Shown here piece by piece: positions 1 to 12,510 of a stretch of 64,000 nucleotides of DNA. How positions within the stretch are numbered: position 1 is the first letter of the stretch; the number at the start of each line of letters is the position of its first letter. The stretch is from positions 2,046,001 through 2,110,000 of the forward strand of contig JAKSGN010000043.1 in assembly GCA_024180945.1 (NCBI GenBank), in the 5' to 3' direction. This stretch comes from Macrophomina tecta (taxonomy: Eukaryota > Ascomycota > Dothideomycetes > Botryosphaeriales > Botryosphaeriaceae). A model generated the notes under the pieces. The model saw only the letters and a program-made list of their open reading frames with translations. It was not told the origin of the DNA and did no database searches. The position numbers were made by a program, and so were the translations under genes.

Positions 1-184
1 CCTATAAGATCATTTCCTCCCAAGTCAAAAAGAAAAGCCTGCTAATGCTAAGCTTGCAAGAGCGGGGATGATGAAAAGCAACTTGGCGGCCCAGAGACCC
101 GCTTCATAAAACGCCTGCCCATGATTCCCTGTTTCCATGTCCACGAAGACGTTCGCACGTCCATATGGCCATCTTGGAAGACAT
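1..184. other. 3' flank of the Bax-inhibitor gene
   Basis: This is downstream of the minus-strand stop at 185. I see no motif or reading frame with family resemblance. It is probably 3' UTR and spacer. Confidence 0.5.
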
Positions 185-1264
185 CTACCTCCTCCTGTTC
201 TGCTGCATGCCCAGGATCTGAACCAAGCGGATGAAAATGTTGATGAAGTCAAGCTCAAGGCTGATGGCTTCGTTGACAGGATCCCTCTTGATGATGCCGC
301 GTTCGGCAAGACGAGCATGATGCAAGACTTTTTGGACATCGTAGAGGGTAAAGCCGCCGAAGACGGCAAGCCCGCCGTAAAGCCAGATGTGCTCTGTCCA
401 CATCAGGGTTCGAGTGGCAGTGGCGGGCAAGACCATGGGTGCGAGTCCACTGAGGGCGACTATAGCACAGCCAGCAAGCAAAGGAGCCCCGAGATAGAGA
501 TACTTCTCTTGCTTGGCCGTAGCACCGACGAAAGCGATAGAGCCCATCATTCCGACGGTATACAGGCCGGCGCGGGCGAGGAGTGCGGGTTGCAGGAAAA
601 ATAGCGGAGAAAGTAGAGCTGCTTGGGTCACATTAAAGCCCGCCCAGAGAGCGTACTTCTGAATGTAGCTGAGGCTTGGGTCAGCAGAGATCATCACTTC
701 GAGAGGACGTATAACCTACTTATCCGGAGACGTAGCCCTGCACCCATACATCGTGCCTATAGAACCAACAAGACCAAGACCCATGATAAGCCAGGGATTG
801 GCCGACATGAGCCTGAAGCTCCACCCACTGCGGTGAAGCGCGCTCGCGGCAATACCGATGATACCAACGCCGAGACCAGTGTGCATAAACGTATCGTTCA
901 GATACGACCGTTCATGGGGCGGCATGCCGCCATCCTCGCGGGTTTCACGGTTGAAGATGAGATTGATGGCCAGAAGAGTGCCTCCGAAGATGCCGGCGCC
1001 ATAGAGCAAGCGCTGCCTGAATTCGGGGTTCGTGGTCGTGGCACTCGGTTGCGAATAGTTGCGGCGGAAGGTCGAGCGGAAGGTATTGCGGAAGACGTTG
1101 TGAGTCTGGGCAAGGGAGGGCGCAGCGGTTCTCGAGGTGAAGAAGCTCTGAGGCGCAGACTTTAGAGGCGTGGTGTGGAATGCGCGGATAGAGGCCGAAG
1201 AGGCCTTGGGGGCCTGCTTCAGGGCAGAGGTGATGGCGAAGGGTCGCCGAAGCATGAACGCCAT
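185..1264 (-). CDS. Mitochondrial Bax-inhibitor-1 family membrane protein (GHITM/MICS1-like)
   Basis: Two exons, 1264-720 and 668-185, with a 51-nt GT-AG intron (669-719), give 342 residues. Phase continues through the join (TSPDN-YIQKYALWAG). The N-terminus is rich in Arg, Ser and Ala and carries FHTTP and RRNYSQ, a typical mitochondrial targeting sequence. Six or seven hydrophobic segments follow, with the family blocks ARAGLYTVGMMGSIAFVGAT, LYGGLAVFGGFTLYDVQKV and the terminal acidic-aromatic ELDFINIFIRLVQIL. Members of this branch of the BI-1/TMBIM family sit in the inner mitochondrial membrane and affect cristae structure and ion or proton balance; a specific transport role is not visible from sequence. 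The start is the first in-frame ATG and is followed directly by the presequence. I am confident of the family, less of the function. Confidence 0.9.
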
Positions 1265-2096
1265 GTTGGGCGGTGCTTTCGGACTTGCAGTTGGGGGATT
1301 GTGGTTGTTGGCGAGGAAAGAGATGGAGGCGATCGAAAGAGGCGCGGAACGTCAAGCTTCAAGGTGACGTCGGGGAAAAGATCACGTGGAGCCCGCACGG
1401 ACCGAGTGAAAAACGGACGGACTTGTGCTTAACTCCAGCCCGCAGAAACTCATCGAACCGTCCCTTTCATGATTGGCGCTTCGCACAGTTTCTATCGAGT
1501 CCAGTAAGCATCTTTCTAGATTCAACACTCAAACCTAAATGCAGCATCTGGGCATCAAAGTGCAAAATCGCCTCAGTCATCCATTCCGGATAAATGCAGA
1601 TGGTCCGTGCCGCATCAAAAAATGGCTCGCTGCCGTGCCAATGTCAAAGCGCTACGTTTGATGGGTACCATTCCAAAAAAAGGATATTGGCATTAACTCA
1701 TGCGACTGTGCACCTAAATACAATCTATGCGCCCATTTGACAAGCCACCCAGCGGGAAACAAAAAAAAAAAAAAAAAAAAAGTAACGAAAGAAACTGACA
1801 AACACCATGAAGCACCGGTTAGCTCCTTCCATGCAGAATATCCAAACAGCAGGCAATCAAGCAAGCCTCCGGAAGAAAGAAGCGAAGTACAGAACGGATT
1901 AGAGAAGTAAACGGACATATATATATGCGGAGAAATAGTGTTTGTTGGGGTATTGATCCACCGCAGAAGCATGAAAAGGAGATTCGTATCTCAAACGACG
2001 CCTCCTTCCATCATCATAAAACGTAGAGCCAGTCGTGAAGAGAAAAGTATCAAAACCAGATGTGAAAGGATCCAGATCCAGACCTTATCAACGCAA
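1265..2096. other. Intergenic: promoter of the Bax-inhibitor gene and 3' region of the IQGAP gene
   Basis: About 830 bp lie between a minus-strand start (1264) and the next minus-strand stop (2097). There is a homopolymeric A run at about 1761-1781 and an AT-rich patch near 1919-1925. No coding sequence can be supported. Confidence 0.5.
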
Positions 2097-5000
2097 TCAT
2101 GATCCTCCATCCCTGTAAAACTTCTTGAACACCAGGTGCAAGAGCAGATTAACATTAAGCTTGAGCGTGCCTTGAGCTCCACCATCTTCGCCGAAGAGGT
2201 TGATGAACTGCTTGTTCTCGAATTGAGCTTGCAAGAGATCGTCAAGAGGGACCATGGCGCTGGCGCCTGGAATCATCATGCTTCCGACCGAGCCTTCGAT
2301 ATGGAAAATACCAACTTCATCGCTGGAAATGGTGATGTTGGTCTTTTCCCAGCCTCTATCTCTGTCAGTGTAGCCGCGCCATTCCACCAAGACGCCCTTT
2401 TCGCCAAGAGCACGGGCTGAGTACTTAAAGGAACCGAACTTGGGCACCTGACCTCGCTTTTGCAGCTCACGCTCGTGGTTGTACTGCTTCGTGAAAGGTA
2501 GAAGGAACTTCTTTTTGCCTTTCTTGTTCTGCAGAGTGATCATAGCCTGCTCAATATAATCATTGTACGACTTGAGCTGACTGTCGAGCCACGCAGACTT
2601 GGAATCCAGGGCAGAAAGCGTGGCCTTGACATTCTCCATTTCGCGGCTGCGCTGAATACGGCGACGATGCTTAGTGCGGATGTCGATAGCGATATCGTTC
2701 AGCAGATCCTGGTACTTGTTGTTGCGCGTAAGGCGGCCGGCTTGCTCTAGAGTCAAAATGTTCTCCAGTGCGGCACGTTTCAGCTCAGTATATGTGAGGG
2801 ATGCGATGTCAATGAGCGGAGAAGCTGTGTCCGTGTACGCGGAGCGCTTCCTGACGTTGTGTGGGGCCAATTCTTCGTGAATCAAGGCCGCCCAGCGATC
2901 CTCGTCATCATCAGTAACTGGCTTGACCATTATGTTCAGGAGATCGGGGCCAGTCTGAATTCGGATGATATAAAGAACGCAACGCTTGGTCTCCATGTAA
3001 AGAGCCTTTATCGGTGCATCGGGTTCTAAGGACAGTTAGCACATTTAGGATCAGGCCTGTAGATAAGAGCTTCATACCTTCAACTTCATGAAACTTCGGG
3101 TTGAGCGTGAGACTAATTTCCGTAGCATTGACGCTAGCCAGTTCATGTTCGTTACCCTTAGCACTACCCAATTCTCGCAGAAGCTCCCGCAGGGGAATAT
3201 CTTCCTGTGCGATGCAGATGGAAGGGAGATTCGAGGCAACAAGCTGATGAATGGCGAAAATATCCGAAAGCTTGATATAGAGAGTAGGCTTCTGGGTGTT
3301 GTAAAGGTCATTGAACTCATCGATATCGAATTGGGCCTCGGCGGGACGGATGGAAATGACTGTTATGGTTAGCACAGGCTGCCACTGCGATACAGAATAT
3401 GCGGACGACCGAGATTGGGCAACTTACGATTAGTCCAGATCTCTTGAAGTCGGCCGATAGCTTCGGTGATGTAGCTGTTCAACGGCTGAAGGTACACATT
3501 TTCGCCCCCAAATTGCCTTCCAGCTGCAACCTGACCGACAACCTTCGAGACCTCGCCAAGGTTTCTCTTCTGCAATGGAGAGAGTCCGCGATCAATGACA
3601 CCCCAGTGTTCAGGCTGAACCAGCGCTGGCTGGATATAAGTCTTCCACAACCAGTGGCCCACAATCTGGAGGATGTACTGCTGGTCCTCGTAGGGGAACT
3701 TCGCGCAGAGAGCTTCAAACTGCTGCTTGGATACGAAACGCATGCCGTAAGGCATCTTGTGGAGAAGATCCTCCATGCTGGCAAAGAACTGATCTGCAAT
3801 GTCGCGCAAGTCTTGGAGGTGGCGGATGAAGGTCTCCCTGGTTTCTGGGTCACGGATCGCTTCTTCACGCGGAACGTCAAGCATTCTTCGGCTCCGCTGG
3901 CCTGTCCTGAGTTCCTCGTTGTTGATTGCTGACCGGTAGATCTGCAAGGGATCACTCTCCAAATCAAGGGCTTCGTTCTCCATGATGTACTCCTTGATCA
4001 GCGGGCAAAGCAGATCCCTTAAGAACTTCCGATCACGAGGGGTGCGAACGTAGTTGGCCAGAACCTTGCTCCAGAAGAAGTTGCCGCGGAGGTATTCCTG
4101 CACTGAGCCACAGATATCAACTTCCTCCCTAATGGATCTCGCCACCAACTTGAGGAGATAATATTCTTCTCTTCTCTTTTGCGCGAATCCGAATAGGCCC
4201 ATAATGAGGAGTTCGACCCGCTTGCTTTCCTTCTCAGCAATACCTTGCTCACGCAGCTTCTTGAACATCCGAGCAAGATACGCAGGCTGAGTTTGCAAAA
4301 TGAAGAAAAGCTCCTGGTAGTGTTCAAGCTTTTTCCTCGAATTCTTGTTCAAGGCCCTTAGGTCGAAAGGATCCTTAGATGCCAATTCCTTGTTGGTCAG
4401 GAGGTTTCCAACGTGACCACCGAAGTGCCTCTGGTGCTTGACAACTTCGTCGAGGGTGATCTTGTTCTTCACAAGAAGCGCGATCTTTATGTCTAGCTGA
4501 TCAATGTACTGTTCGGCCATTTCGTTCTGGCGGATATGCTGCACGACCGTCTTTCGTAGGCGCTCAAATTCTGTTAGGTGTTAGTTGATTGGTTAAGTAA
4601 TCATTGGAGCCGTTTCAATTACCGATCTCCTCATCGAAATCGATATCACTGTCGTTCAACAGGTGAACAAAGTTCTTGACGGTGCTGACAGGTGGGTTCT
4701 TGCCGGTCGTGAGACTCTTGTAGGCTTCTCCCTGCTGACGGCCACGAATGAAGCTCTGGACTTTAATGACCTTTTCCATGTTCTCCCTGTAGAACCTCTG
4801 TTTTTCCGCAAATCGGGTTCTGATGATCATTCCACGTGCAAGAGACTGGAGTTCACAGATTGCTTCTTCCTCTGGCTCCAGCTTCATGAGGAGATTACCG
4901 ATTTTCGCTCTTGCTAGCATACCTCGAGCAAATCCTTGCATCTCGAGGACCTGTTCCTCAGCCTCGGCGAGAGCACAAAGAATGTCGTAAGTATCCCTCC

Positions 5001-7671
5001 TGGTGACGAAGCCGCGCACGGCAGATTGGAACTCGACAACGCTTGGGGTGGCCTTTTTCAGACCCTGGAGAATTGCATTGTGCTTTCTCCGGAAGAGGTT
5101 TCCGCGGATTGCTGATTGGAATTGCAGGATAGTCTCTTCTTGCTCTGCCAATTTAGTCAGCGTGTCGGTAATCTCAGCCCTTAGTTTAGCGCCACGGGCA
5201 GCAGATTGAAGCTCAATGATTCCGGCCTCGCACGCATGAAGCTTCTCGCGCAGCTTTTTCAGTGAACTCCGAACCGCGTTGCCACGAACAGTAGATTGGA
5301 GTCCAGTGACCTCAGCTTCGCAAGTGTGAAGCTTCCCGTGTAACTTCTTCAGGGAGCTTCTCACGGCGCTGCCACGAGCGGCAGCCTGTAAATTTGTCCA
5401 AAGAGCTTGCTTACTCGACAAGTCATCCATAAGCTGGGAAGTCCGGGCCCTAGCGTTTGCTCCGCGAATGGCAGATTGCAACATGGTAAAGACATTCTCT
5501 TGCTGGCGAAGATGGTTCTGTTCCGCTCGTTGAGCTTTGCGGACGATCATACCTCGAGCAAGAGCTTGCAAGAGTTCAATCTGATTACCAGCTTCTTCAG
5601 TAGCTGTCCACTGATCGTCCACCTTCTTTCGAAGGAATGCACCGCGGATGGCGGCCTGGAATGCCTGGATGGCGGCCTCGGCATCCTGGAGTTGAGCAAG
5701 CTGGTCCTCGATACGCTTGCGCAAGAGAGCTCCTCGAAATGCAGCTTGTAGGCCTTTTACGCCGACAGAGCTTTCCTGGACCGCTTCATATTGATCCCCA
5801 ACATTTCGCCGCGTCAGAGCACCTCGGATGGCAGCCTGGAACGACCTTATGCCGGGTTCGTGTCTTTGGGTTTGGGTCTTGATGTGTTGCACTTCTGCAC
5901 GTGCTTTTCTTGCACGTACAAGGCTTTGCAGAATGATGACGTCTTTTTGGTTGTCTCGCCAGTATTGCTCTTTGCTCTGCAGACGTGAACGTACAAGGAA
6001 CCCTCGGCATGCGCTCTGCAGATTGATGGCGGACCTCCGCGTCTCCATTTTGTACTCGGCAATCTGGCGGGAGAAGTTTCCTCTAATTCGAGCTTGGAGA
6101 TCAACAAGCCAGTCTTCGTTATCCCAAAGGGCCTGCATGATATCTCCAAGTCGGATACGCTCCAAGGCGCCCCTGATCTGGGCCTGCAGATCAACAATTG
6201 TGGCCTCGTTTTCGGCAAGTTCTCTTTGGATACGCTCTTCTTCGGTTTCCTCTGGTTCCGGCTCGGGTTCTGGTTCGCCAAAGTTGGCGCTCATACCGGA
6301 GAAGTTCGGCATGCTAACACCGGATTTGTCGAGACCCTTCTGCATCTCCTCGAGTTCATGATGCTCGAATTCCAGCTGACCGACGAGGTTGCCAATACGA
6401 AAATCGACAATTCCCTTCCGGTAAAGAAGCCAAGATAGCGCATGGATGCAGTAGATGACCTTGGGAATGTTCTTTTTTTCGTATAAGTCCACAAGTTCGA
6501 AGCGGAATAATTCTGGAAGTTCCACGTCTTGCAACAGCCTGAAGAACAGCGCGATGTTGTCTGAATGTCGGAACTGTAGCTTTGGGTGCCGGAAGATTCT
6601 CAGCGGCTTCTCAGGATTCAGGGCCTGGACAATCTCTGCCAATGTAACGCCGTCGCGCAAGGCTTCCTCAAGCTGGACAATCGGGGGTATAGGCTTTTCT
6701 ATGATATCCTCGATCCACTCTTTTGCTTCACCAATGTGACATAGATATTCATAAGCCTGTAGGAACTGTCTTTGCTGGTCCATCCATGTCCTCATAGCCC
6801 AGCCAGATTGCACTTTTTTGCCACGGGTTGACATGCCCCGTCGCAGCCTACGCCGCCCTTGCATACCAACAACCTCCTCCTCGGGAGACTTGATTGTGAA
6901 CTCGTCATCGGGGTTGACTCCAAATTTTGACAGGGTCCTCAACTGCGCCGTGGATGACTTCTCCAAGGTCTTAAGATCTGGCTCTTCCAGCTGAGGCGCA
7001 AAATGGACGGACTTGGGGCGCTCTCGCGCAGGCGCTCGGACCGAATCTGACCTTGATAAAGCCAGAGAGTATTGTTTTGTAGGGGATACGGACCCATCCG
7101 TGCCGCCGGTTGGAGAATTCGATCCGTTAAGTTGGGGGGCATTGTAAGGCTCCAGGCTTTGCGATCTGGCGTGTAAGCGTGGAGGAGTCGTCTCCTGCTG
7201 CGGCGGAGAGACCGGTGGTAGCAAGGCCGGGGAGCGAGTCTGTCTGCGTGGTGGGGTTGTGTCTAGAGTAGGAGAAGAGCTAGCCGGTGCACAGCTCTTG
7301 GACCGGGTGTGGGTCGGAGGATGAGCCTTGTCTGGCGACGAGGGTGGACTAACAGGAGCCTGCGGTAGTGGTCGTAGCTTGGAGCGCATTGATAGGTAGG
7401 TACCGGCAGCATTGCGCTCGAATGGATCCTCGGTAGACGTGGAGACGGTGCTTTCGCTGGCGCCGCGCTTATGGCTCTTCAGGACGCTGCGGAAATCGGT
7501 CACACCACTGGTAGTTGAAGAAACAGTGCTTGTACGGCTGGGGGCATCACCGGAAGAATGGCTGGAGGAGCCATTCGAGGCGGTAGATGTGTGGCGCAGT
7601 GGACTTGGAGCGCCGGTCTGATGTGACAGAGTAGAGCGTGGGCGCGACGGAGAGTAGGATGAGTAGGACAT
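2097..7671 (-). CDS. rng2: IQGAP-family cytokinesis scaffold (Rng2/Iqg1 type)
   Basis: Four exons (7671-4623, 4570-3428, 3359-3078, 3025-2097) give about 1800 residues; all three introns are GT-AG and keep phase. Domain order: a disordered Ser/Pro-rich region (1-290); a calponin-homology domain (about 300-420, with QFLQAYEYLCHIG and IPKVIYCIHALSWLL); an acidic linker; about 17 IQ-like repeats of the form [LFMV]Q-x3-RG-x3-R (about 490-980); a RasGAP-related GRD (about 1050-1400); and a RasGAP C-terminal domain (about 1500-1790). Rng2/Iqg1 proteins assemble the actomyosin ring at the septum, binding actin through the CH domain and myosin light chain or calmodulin through the IQ repeats; IQGAP GRDs bind Rho GTPases without GAP activity. 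The IQ array is long for a fungal member and includes one recently duplicated unit. It shares a divergent upstream region with IMP dehydrogenase. Confidence 0.93.
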
Positions 7672-8735
7672 GGCGGTCGTTTCAGTCGTAAGTCGTGATC
7701 ATCAGAGGTGCGCGTCGCACAACTGGTGGCCCCGAAAGCGGCCTTGGTGAAGTAGAAGGCGGCTGGCGGCGGCAGCCTGGGTGGTGTGAGGCGGCAGCGC
7801 AGGGGCCTGTGTCTGGGTGCTCGCAGCTGAGACGTTGCGAGGGTAGCAGTGTGTCGAAGCAGCGAGGAGCACCTCTGGGGGTCGAGGGTATCGTGAGGAT
7901 GGGATTAGGAGTTGGGCGCGCAAAAAGAAGTAGTGACAAAAGCAGGTTGTTTGGCGGGCAGCTGGTGTGTTTACGTGTGGCCCGTGCGCGCGTGGTCAAG
8001 CGGGCAACCAGCCGGGCGACCGACACCCACTAAGCGCTGTCGTGCAACACCTTATCCCCGCTGCTTCCGTGCCCTGCGAACTCGTCCTCGCAGCTGCGTT
8101 TTCGCGGCGAAAGAACAGGGTCGCCACCGCTGTGTTTGATGGGCTTCGCTGTCCATCGCGCACAGGACGCTGCCTGACGCTTAGTGCTCGCGCCGGGGGA
8201 TCGACGGGCTTGTTGCGGTGAGCGGTGAGGGTGGACAGCATTATGACGGCAACGCGTGAGCGCGTCCCTCTCTAGCGCACACCCGTCGGGTCGCAGCGCT
8301 CTCTTATCCGCGCTCGCTGCCCACAGCGCCCCTTCAAGTTCGGTGGGGTGGCTCTTGTCCCTCTACCTCTGGAGACCGTCCGCGCGCAGACGAGATGGGA
8401 TGAAAGAGAGTGAGAGGCGCCTGCAGCACGTCGCAAAGCCGTAGTCGGAGCGTTCGTGCTCAACTCTGATTGGTTGGGTCTCGCTCTGCAAGGTCCCTCG
8501 TGTCTTATCGATAGCGCTGCGGGACGGTAGCGCCGAGCCTCCGGACTGTCGCCGCCGCCCTCAAATTTCTCGCGCTGCGCGCTCCTCCCAAAAGTTTTCT
8601 TCTTGGGAAAACTCCCCGGCGTCAGCCTGACCTTGAGTATTGTTACGCTTCTTGCGCCAGCTGTCGTCCGTTTCTACTTCTCTCTGATACCCAATTTCTA
8701 CTTTATTAAACCCCGTCAAACACTCTTCTCTCGAC
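7672..8735. promoter_or_regulatory. Divergent upstream region of IQGAP and IMP dehydrogenase
   Basis: A CpG-rich stretch of about 1.06 kb lies between two head-to-head starts. Several short open frames on both strands look like composition artefacts of GC-rich DNA. The last 150 bp before the IMP dehydrogenase ATG are pyrimidine-rich, common for highly expressed fungal genes. I could not assign specific factor sites. Confidence 0.5.
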
Positions 8736-9141
8736 ATGCCCGCCGTCAACGGTACTGCGCCTGCCCAGGTGCTTGACCACACCACCGCTCTGGAGGTCCT
8801 CAAGAACGATTATGCCGAATACGATGGCATCGACGTCCACACCCTCATTGACTCCAAGAAGAACGGCGGTCTTACTTACAACGATTTCCTGGTCCTCCCC
8901 GGCTACATTGGTACGCTTGGTCTTAGCGAAGAATGCTCTTATAGCCGTGGCTGACTTTTTTCCCTCCAAAGGCTTCCCCGCTTCGGACGTGAACCTCGAT
9001 ACTCCTGTCACCAAGCGTATCACCCTTAAGACCCCTTTCCTCTCGTCTCCCATGGACACCGTCACTGAGCACAACATGGCCATCCACATGGCTCTGCTTG
9101 GCGGTCTCGGTGTCATCCACCACAACTGCTCCATGGATGAC

Positions 9142-9172
<31 letters not shown>

Positions 9173-10608
9173 ACGAGAACGGTTTCATCCTTGATCCCGT
9201 TGTCATCTCCCCCAAGATGACTGTTGGTGAAGCCAAGGCACTCAGGGAGAAGTGTGGTTTCGGTGGTTTCCCCGTCACCGGTATGTTCCTTTTTCTCCAT
9301 CATTCTAATAGCCCAAATTTTCGTGATGTTTAAACTATTTCATATAACTTTCGTTCAACCGCAGCACGATTCCGTCGTGTGGGGAGAAAAATAATTTCTG
9401 AAAAAAAAAAATACTTGCGTTCACATGCTACTCTGCCGTAATTACGCTTGCTAATTGTATATGCAGAGGCCGGTACCCTTCGCTCCAAGCTTATTGGTAT
9501 CATCACTCCTCGTGACATCCAATTCGAGAGAAACCACGACCTCCCCGTCACCGAGGTCATGACCACCGACCTTGTCACTGCCAAGACTGGTATCTCGCTC
9601 GAGGAGGCCAACGAGCTCCTCCGCAGCTCCAGGAAGGGCAAGCTTCCCATCGTCGATGAGGCGGGCAACCTGGTTGCGCTTCTGTCTCGTTCCGACTTGA
9701 TGAAGAACCTGAACTTCCCTCTCGCCTCCAAGCTTCCCGATTCCAAACAGCTTATCTCCGCCGCCGCTATTGGCACCCGCCCCGAAGACAAGATTCGTCT
9801 TCAGAAGCTGGTTGAGGCTGGTCTTGACATCGTCATCCTCGACAGCTCTCAGGGCAACTCGATGTACCAGATCGAGATGATCAAGTACATCAAGGAGACA
9901 TACCCTGGTTTGGACGTCATTGGTGGCAATGTCGTTACCCGTGACCAGGCCGCTGCTCTCATTGCTGCTGGTGTTGATGGTCTTCGTATTGGTATGGGTA
10001 GTGGCAGTGCCTGCATCACCCAGGAGGTCATGGCTGTCGGTCGTCCCCAGGCCACTTCCGTCTACAACGTCACCCGTTTTGCTGCTCGCTTCGGTGTTCC
10101 TTGCATTGCCGACGGAGGTATCCAGAACGTTGGTCACATTGTCAAGGGTCTTGCTATGGGTGCTACTACTGTCATGATGGGTGGTCTCCTCGCCGGTACT
10201 ACCGAGTCGCCTGGTCAGTACTTCGTCAGCCGTGAGGGTCAGCTTGTCAAGGCCTACCGCGGAATGGGCTCGATCGACGCCATGGAGGACAAGAAGGCCG
10301 GTGCTGGCAGCACCGACGCCAAGGCCAGCAACGCCGGTACTGCTCGCTACTTTTCTGAGGGTGACCGCGTCTTGGTTGCTCAGGGTGTTTCCGGCTCCGT
10401 CCTTGACCGTGGTTCCATCACCAAATTCCTGCCCTACCTCCAGGCCGGTGTGCAACACTCTCTCCAGGACATGGGTATCAAGAGCTTGACCGAGCTCCAC
10501 CAGAGTGTTGAGGAGGGCAAGGTTCGCTTCGAGCTCCGTACTGCCAGCGCTCAGGCCGAGGGCAACGTTCACGGTCTGCACAGTTTCGACAAGAAGCTGT
10601 ACTCTTAA
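8736..10608 (+). CDS. IMD: Inosine-5'-monophosphate dehydrogenase
   Basis: Exons 8736-8910, 8972-9280 and 9467-10608 give 541 residues, usual for eukaryotic IMPDH. The enzyme oxidises IMP to XMP with NAD+, the committed step of guanine nucleotide synthesis, in the cytosol. Visible features: the [20 protein letters not shown] start of the barrel; two CBS (Bateman) modules in the middle ([21 protein letters not shown], then VMTTDLVTA and [20 protein letters not shown]); [21 protein letters not shown]; and the catalytic loop [11 protein letters not shown] with the nucleophilic Cys near residue 344. The flap region RGMGSIDAM and the C-terminal AQGVSG are also present. The second intron (9281-9466) is long for this gene set and contains an A run. 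Residues and length look intact. This is a housekeeping gene and the target of mycophenolic acid. Confidence 0.97.
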
Positions 10609-11166
10609 GCGTAACGAGCAGTTCTAAAAAGTGAAAAGTCTTTTTCGGAGTTATCGGGGGATCTTGGACGGGAAATTTTCTGTGTCGTGCGGCGTTCATT
10701 CTGTTGTATTGCATGAAGCAGAACCAAGAATAGCCACATTCTTTTAGATACCTATTGCTTCAAGCAATGCAGAAATGCAAGTGGCTTAGGCATCGCCTTT
10801 TTTTCATTTAGTGAACAAGCTGTTCTATGATGTCACATCATGCGCTGTCAGAAATCCCACCTCTTTCCTCAGTTAATCACATATATCGCACATCTTGCCG
10901 CTGGGGAGAAAGAATTCCAGTTACTTGTACGGAGTTAAAGCTGTTATCCGGCTGATACTTTCATCCATCTCTACCAAAAATCATATCCAGACAGCTGGTT
11001 CAACCCTCTGATCGTGTTGTTCGCTGACTTGAAGCACCAGCGATTCTCTTATCCGCCCCGCTCAGAAAATTTGTATGTCGACGTCCGATGGTGTACAGCA
11101 ACTACAATAGGGAGGATCAACCCGGATGAAAGGTCCTGAATAGGGTCAGGATACAAAACAAACTGC
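10609..11166. other. Intergenic, convergent
   Basis: This lies between the IMP dehydrogenase stop and the end of the decayed acyl-CoA dehydrogenase. It is AT-richer than the flanking genes. No feature beyond probable 3' UTR is recognisable. Confidence 0.5.
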
Positions 11167-12510
11167 TCAGTACGACTTCGGCAGCCCCAGCACCATCTCC
11201 CTGATATAATTTAAGCACATCTCCCTACTCACCGGCGCAATCCTCGGAATCAGACATTCCCTCAAATACCGCTCGACATGGTACTCGCGCGCGCATACCC
11301 CATCCCGCCATGCGCCATGACCGCCCGCTCGCACGCCCGGGACGCCGCCTCGCCGGCCAGGTATTTGACCACGTTCGCGTACTCGCCGATCTTTGTCTCG
11401 CTCCTCGTCTCGTCGTCATCGTACATCCGCGCCGCCTCGTTCACCATCAGCCGCGTCGCCTCCAGCTCGCACCACGACGCCGCCACCGGGTGCTGGATGC
11501 CTTGGTTCGCGCCGATGGCCCGCCCGAACACGACGCGGTCGCGCGCGTAGCGGCATGCACGTCGCAGCGCGGCGAAGCCCAAACCAAGGGCTTCGCCGGC
11601 GAGGAGGATGCGTTCGGCGTTCATGCCGTGGAGGATGTGCTTGAAGCTCTGGTTGTGATGGTTCTTCGTGTAAGTTAGGGGACGGTTTTGGGGGGAGGGT
11701 GGAAGGTGGGGGATGTTTGAGTTACCCGGCTCCTTCGTCGCCAATGCGGTCACCGCCGGGGACGCGCCAGTCGGCGAAGTGCAGCGTATTGGTGTCGACG
11801 GCGGCGCGGCCCATTTTGGGGTTCTCGACGATAGAGATGGCGGCGCGTTCGAGCGGGGTGTAGAAGAGGGAGAGGCCGCGCGAGGGCTTGGTCACCACTT
11901 TTAGGGGGGTGGTGCGGACGAGGATGAGGATTTTGATGGCGCGTTTAGCGGTTGAGGTCCAAGTCTTACTTCCATTGAGAACGTAGGGGGAGGGGTGGGT
12001 GGGATGGGTGTAGCGGTGGATTGGAGTTTGAGGGTATCAAGGCCGGTGTTGGGTTCGGTGACGGCGAAGCATGCTGTTGAGGGGTCGGTTTACTGTTTGA
12101 TCATGGAGGGTGACCCAACGCAGAGACAGCGTACCTGTGTCCTTGCCTTCAATCAATGGGGGCAAGAAACGTTTCTTCTGCTCTTCTGTTCCATATTTTA
12201 CGACTGGAGACAGCCCGAAAATATTCATATGTACGCTGCTCGTCGCAGAGAAGCCACCTCCTGATTCTAATATTGTTTGCATCATGGTAACAGCTTCTGT
12301 GAGACCCATGTCAGATCCACCATACTCCGACGGAATGCATATGCCGAGCCAGCCATCTTTGGCAATGGCAGTTGTGAATTCATCGGGCCAACGCTTTTTA
12401 TTGTCACACTCCAACCAGTATTCGTCGGGGAACCTGGCACAGATCTTGGAGATGGCCTGACGGACAGTACGTTGAGAATCTGTTAGATCAGGCAGATCCG
12501 GAAATTATTC
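11167..12510 (-). pseudogene. Acyl-CoA dehydrogenase, broken by two frameshifts
   Basis: Read from 12510 to 11167, the strand carries the FAD acyl-CoA dehydrogenase blocks in order: SKICARFPDEYW, DGWLGICIPSEYGGSDMGLTEA, HMNIFGLSPVVKYGTEEQKKRFLPPLI, CFAVTEPNTGLDT, YVLNGSKTWTSTAKRA, KMGRAAVDTN, ILHGMNAERILLAGEALG, AHGGMGYAR and a LGLPKSY-type end. Two normal introns can be placed (12074-12134, 11647-11725). No intron explains a shift inside a C-rich tract between 12016 and 11986, which leads to a stop at 11903-11901, or a two-base gain in a CG repeat at 11285-11294, which leads to a stop at 11264-11262. No in-frame ATG precedes DLPDLTDSQR; an upstream TAA closes that frame, so the start is lost or lies in an unseen exon. 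An intact copy would oxidise a short or branched acyl-CoA in mitochondria or peroxisomes. Sequencing error in low-complexity tracts is the alternative. Confidence 0.8.

Noticed and set aside
9451..10581. 376-codon open frame on the minus strand opposite IMP dehydrogenase
   Set aside because: It mirrors the strongly biased sense codons of a clear IMPDH exon and has no family motif; it is a shadow frame.
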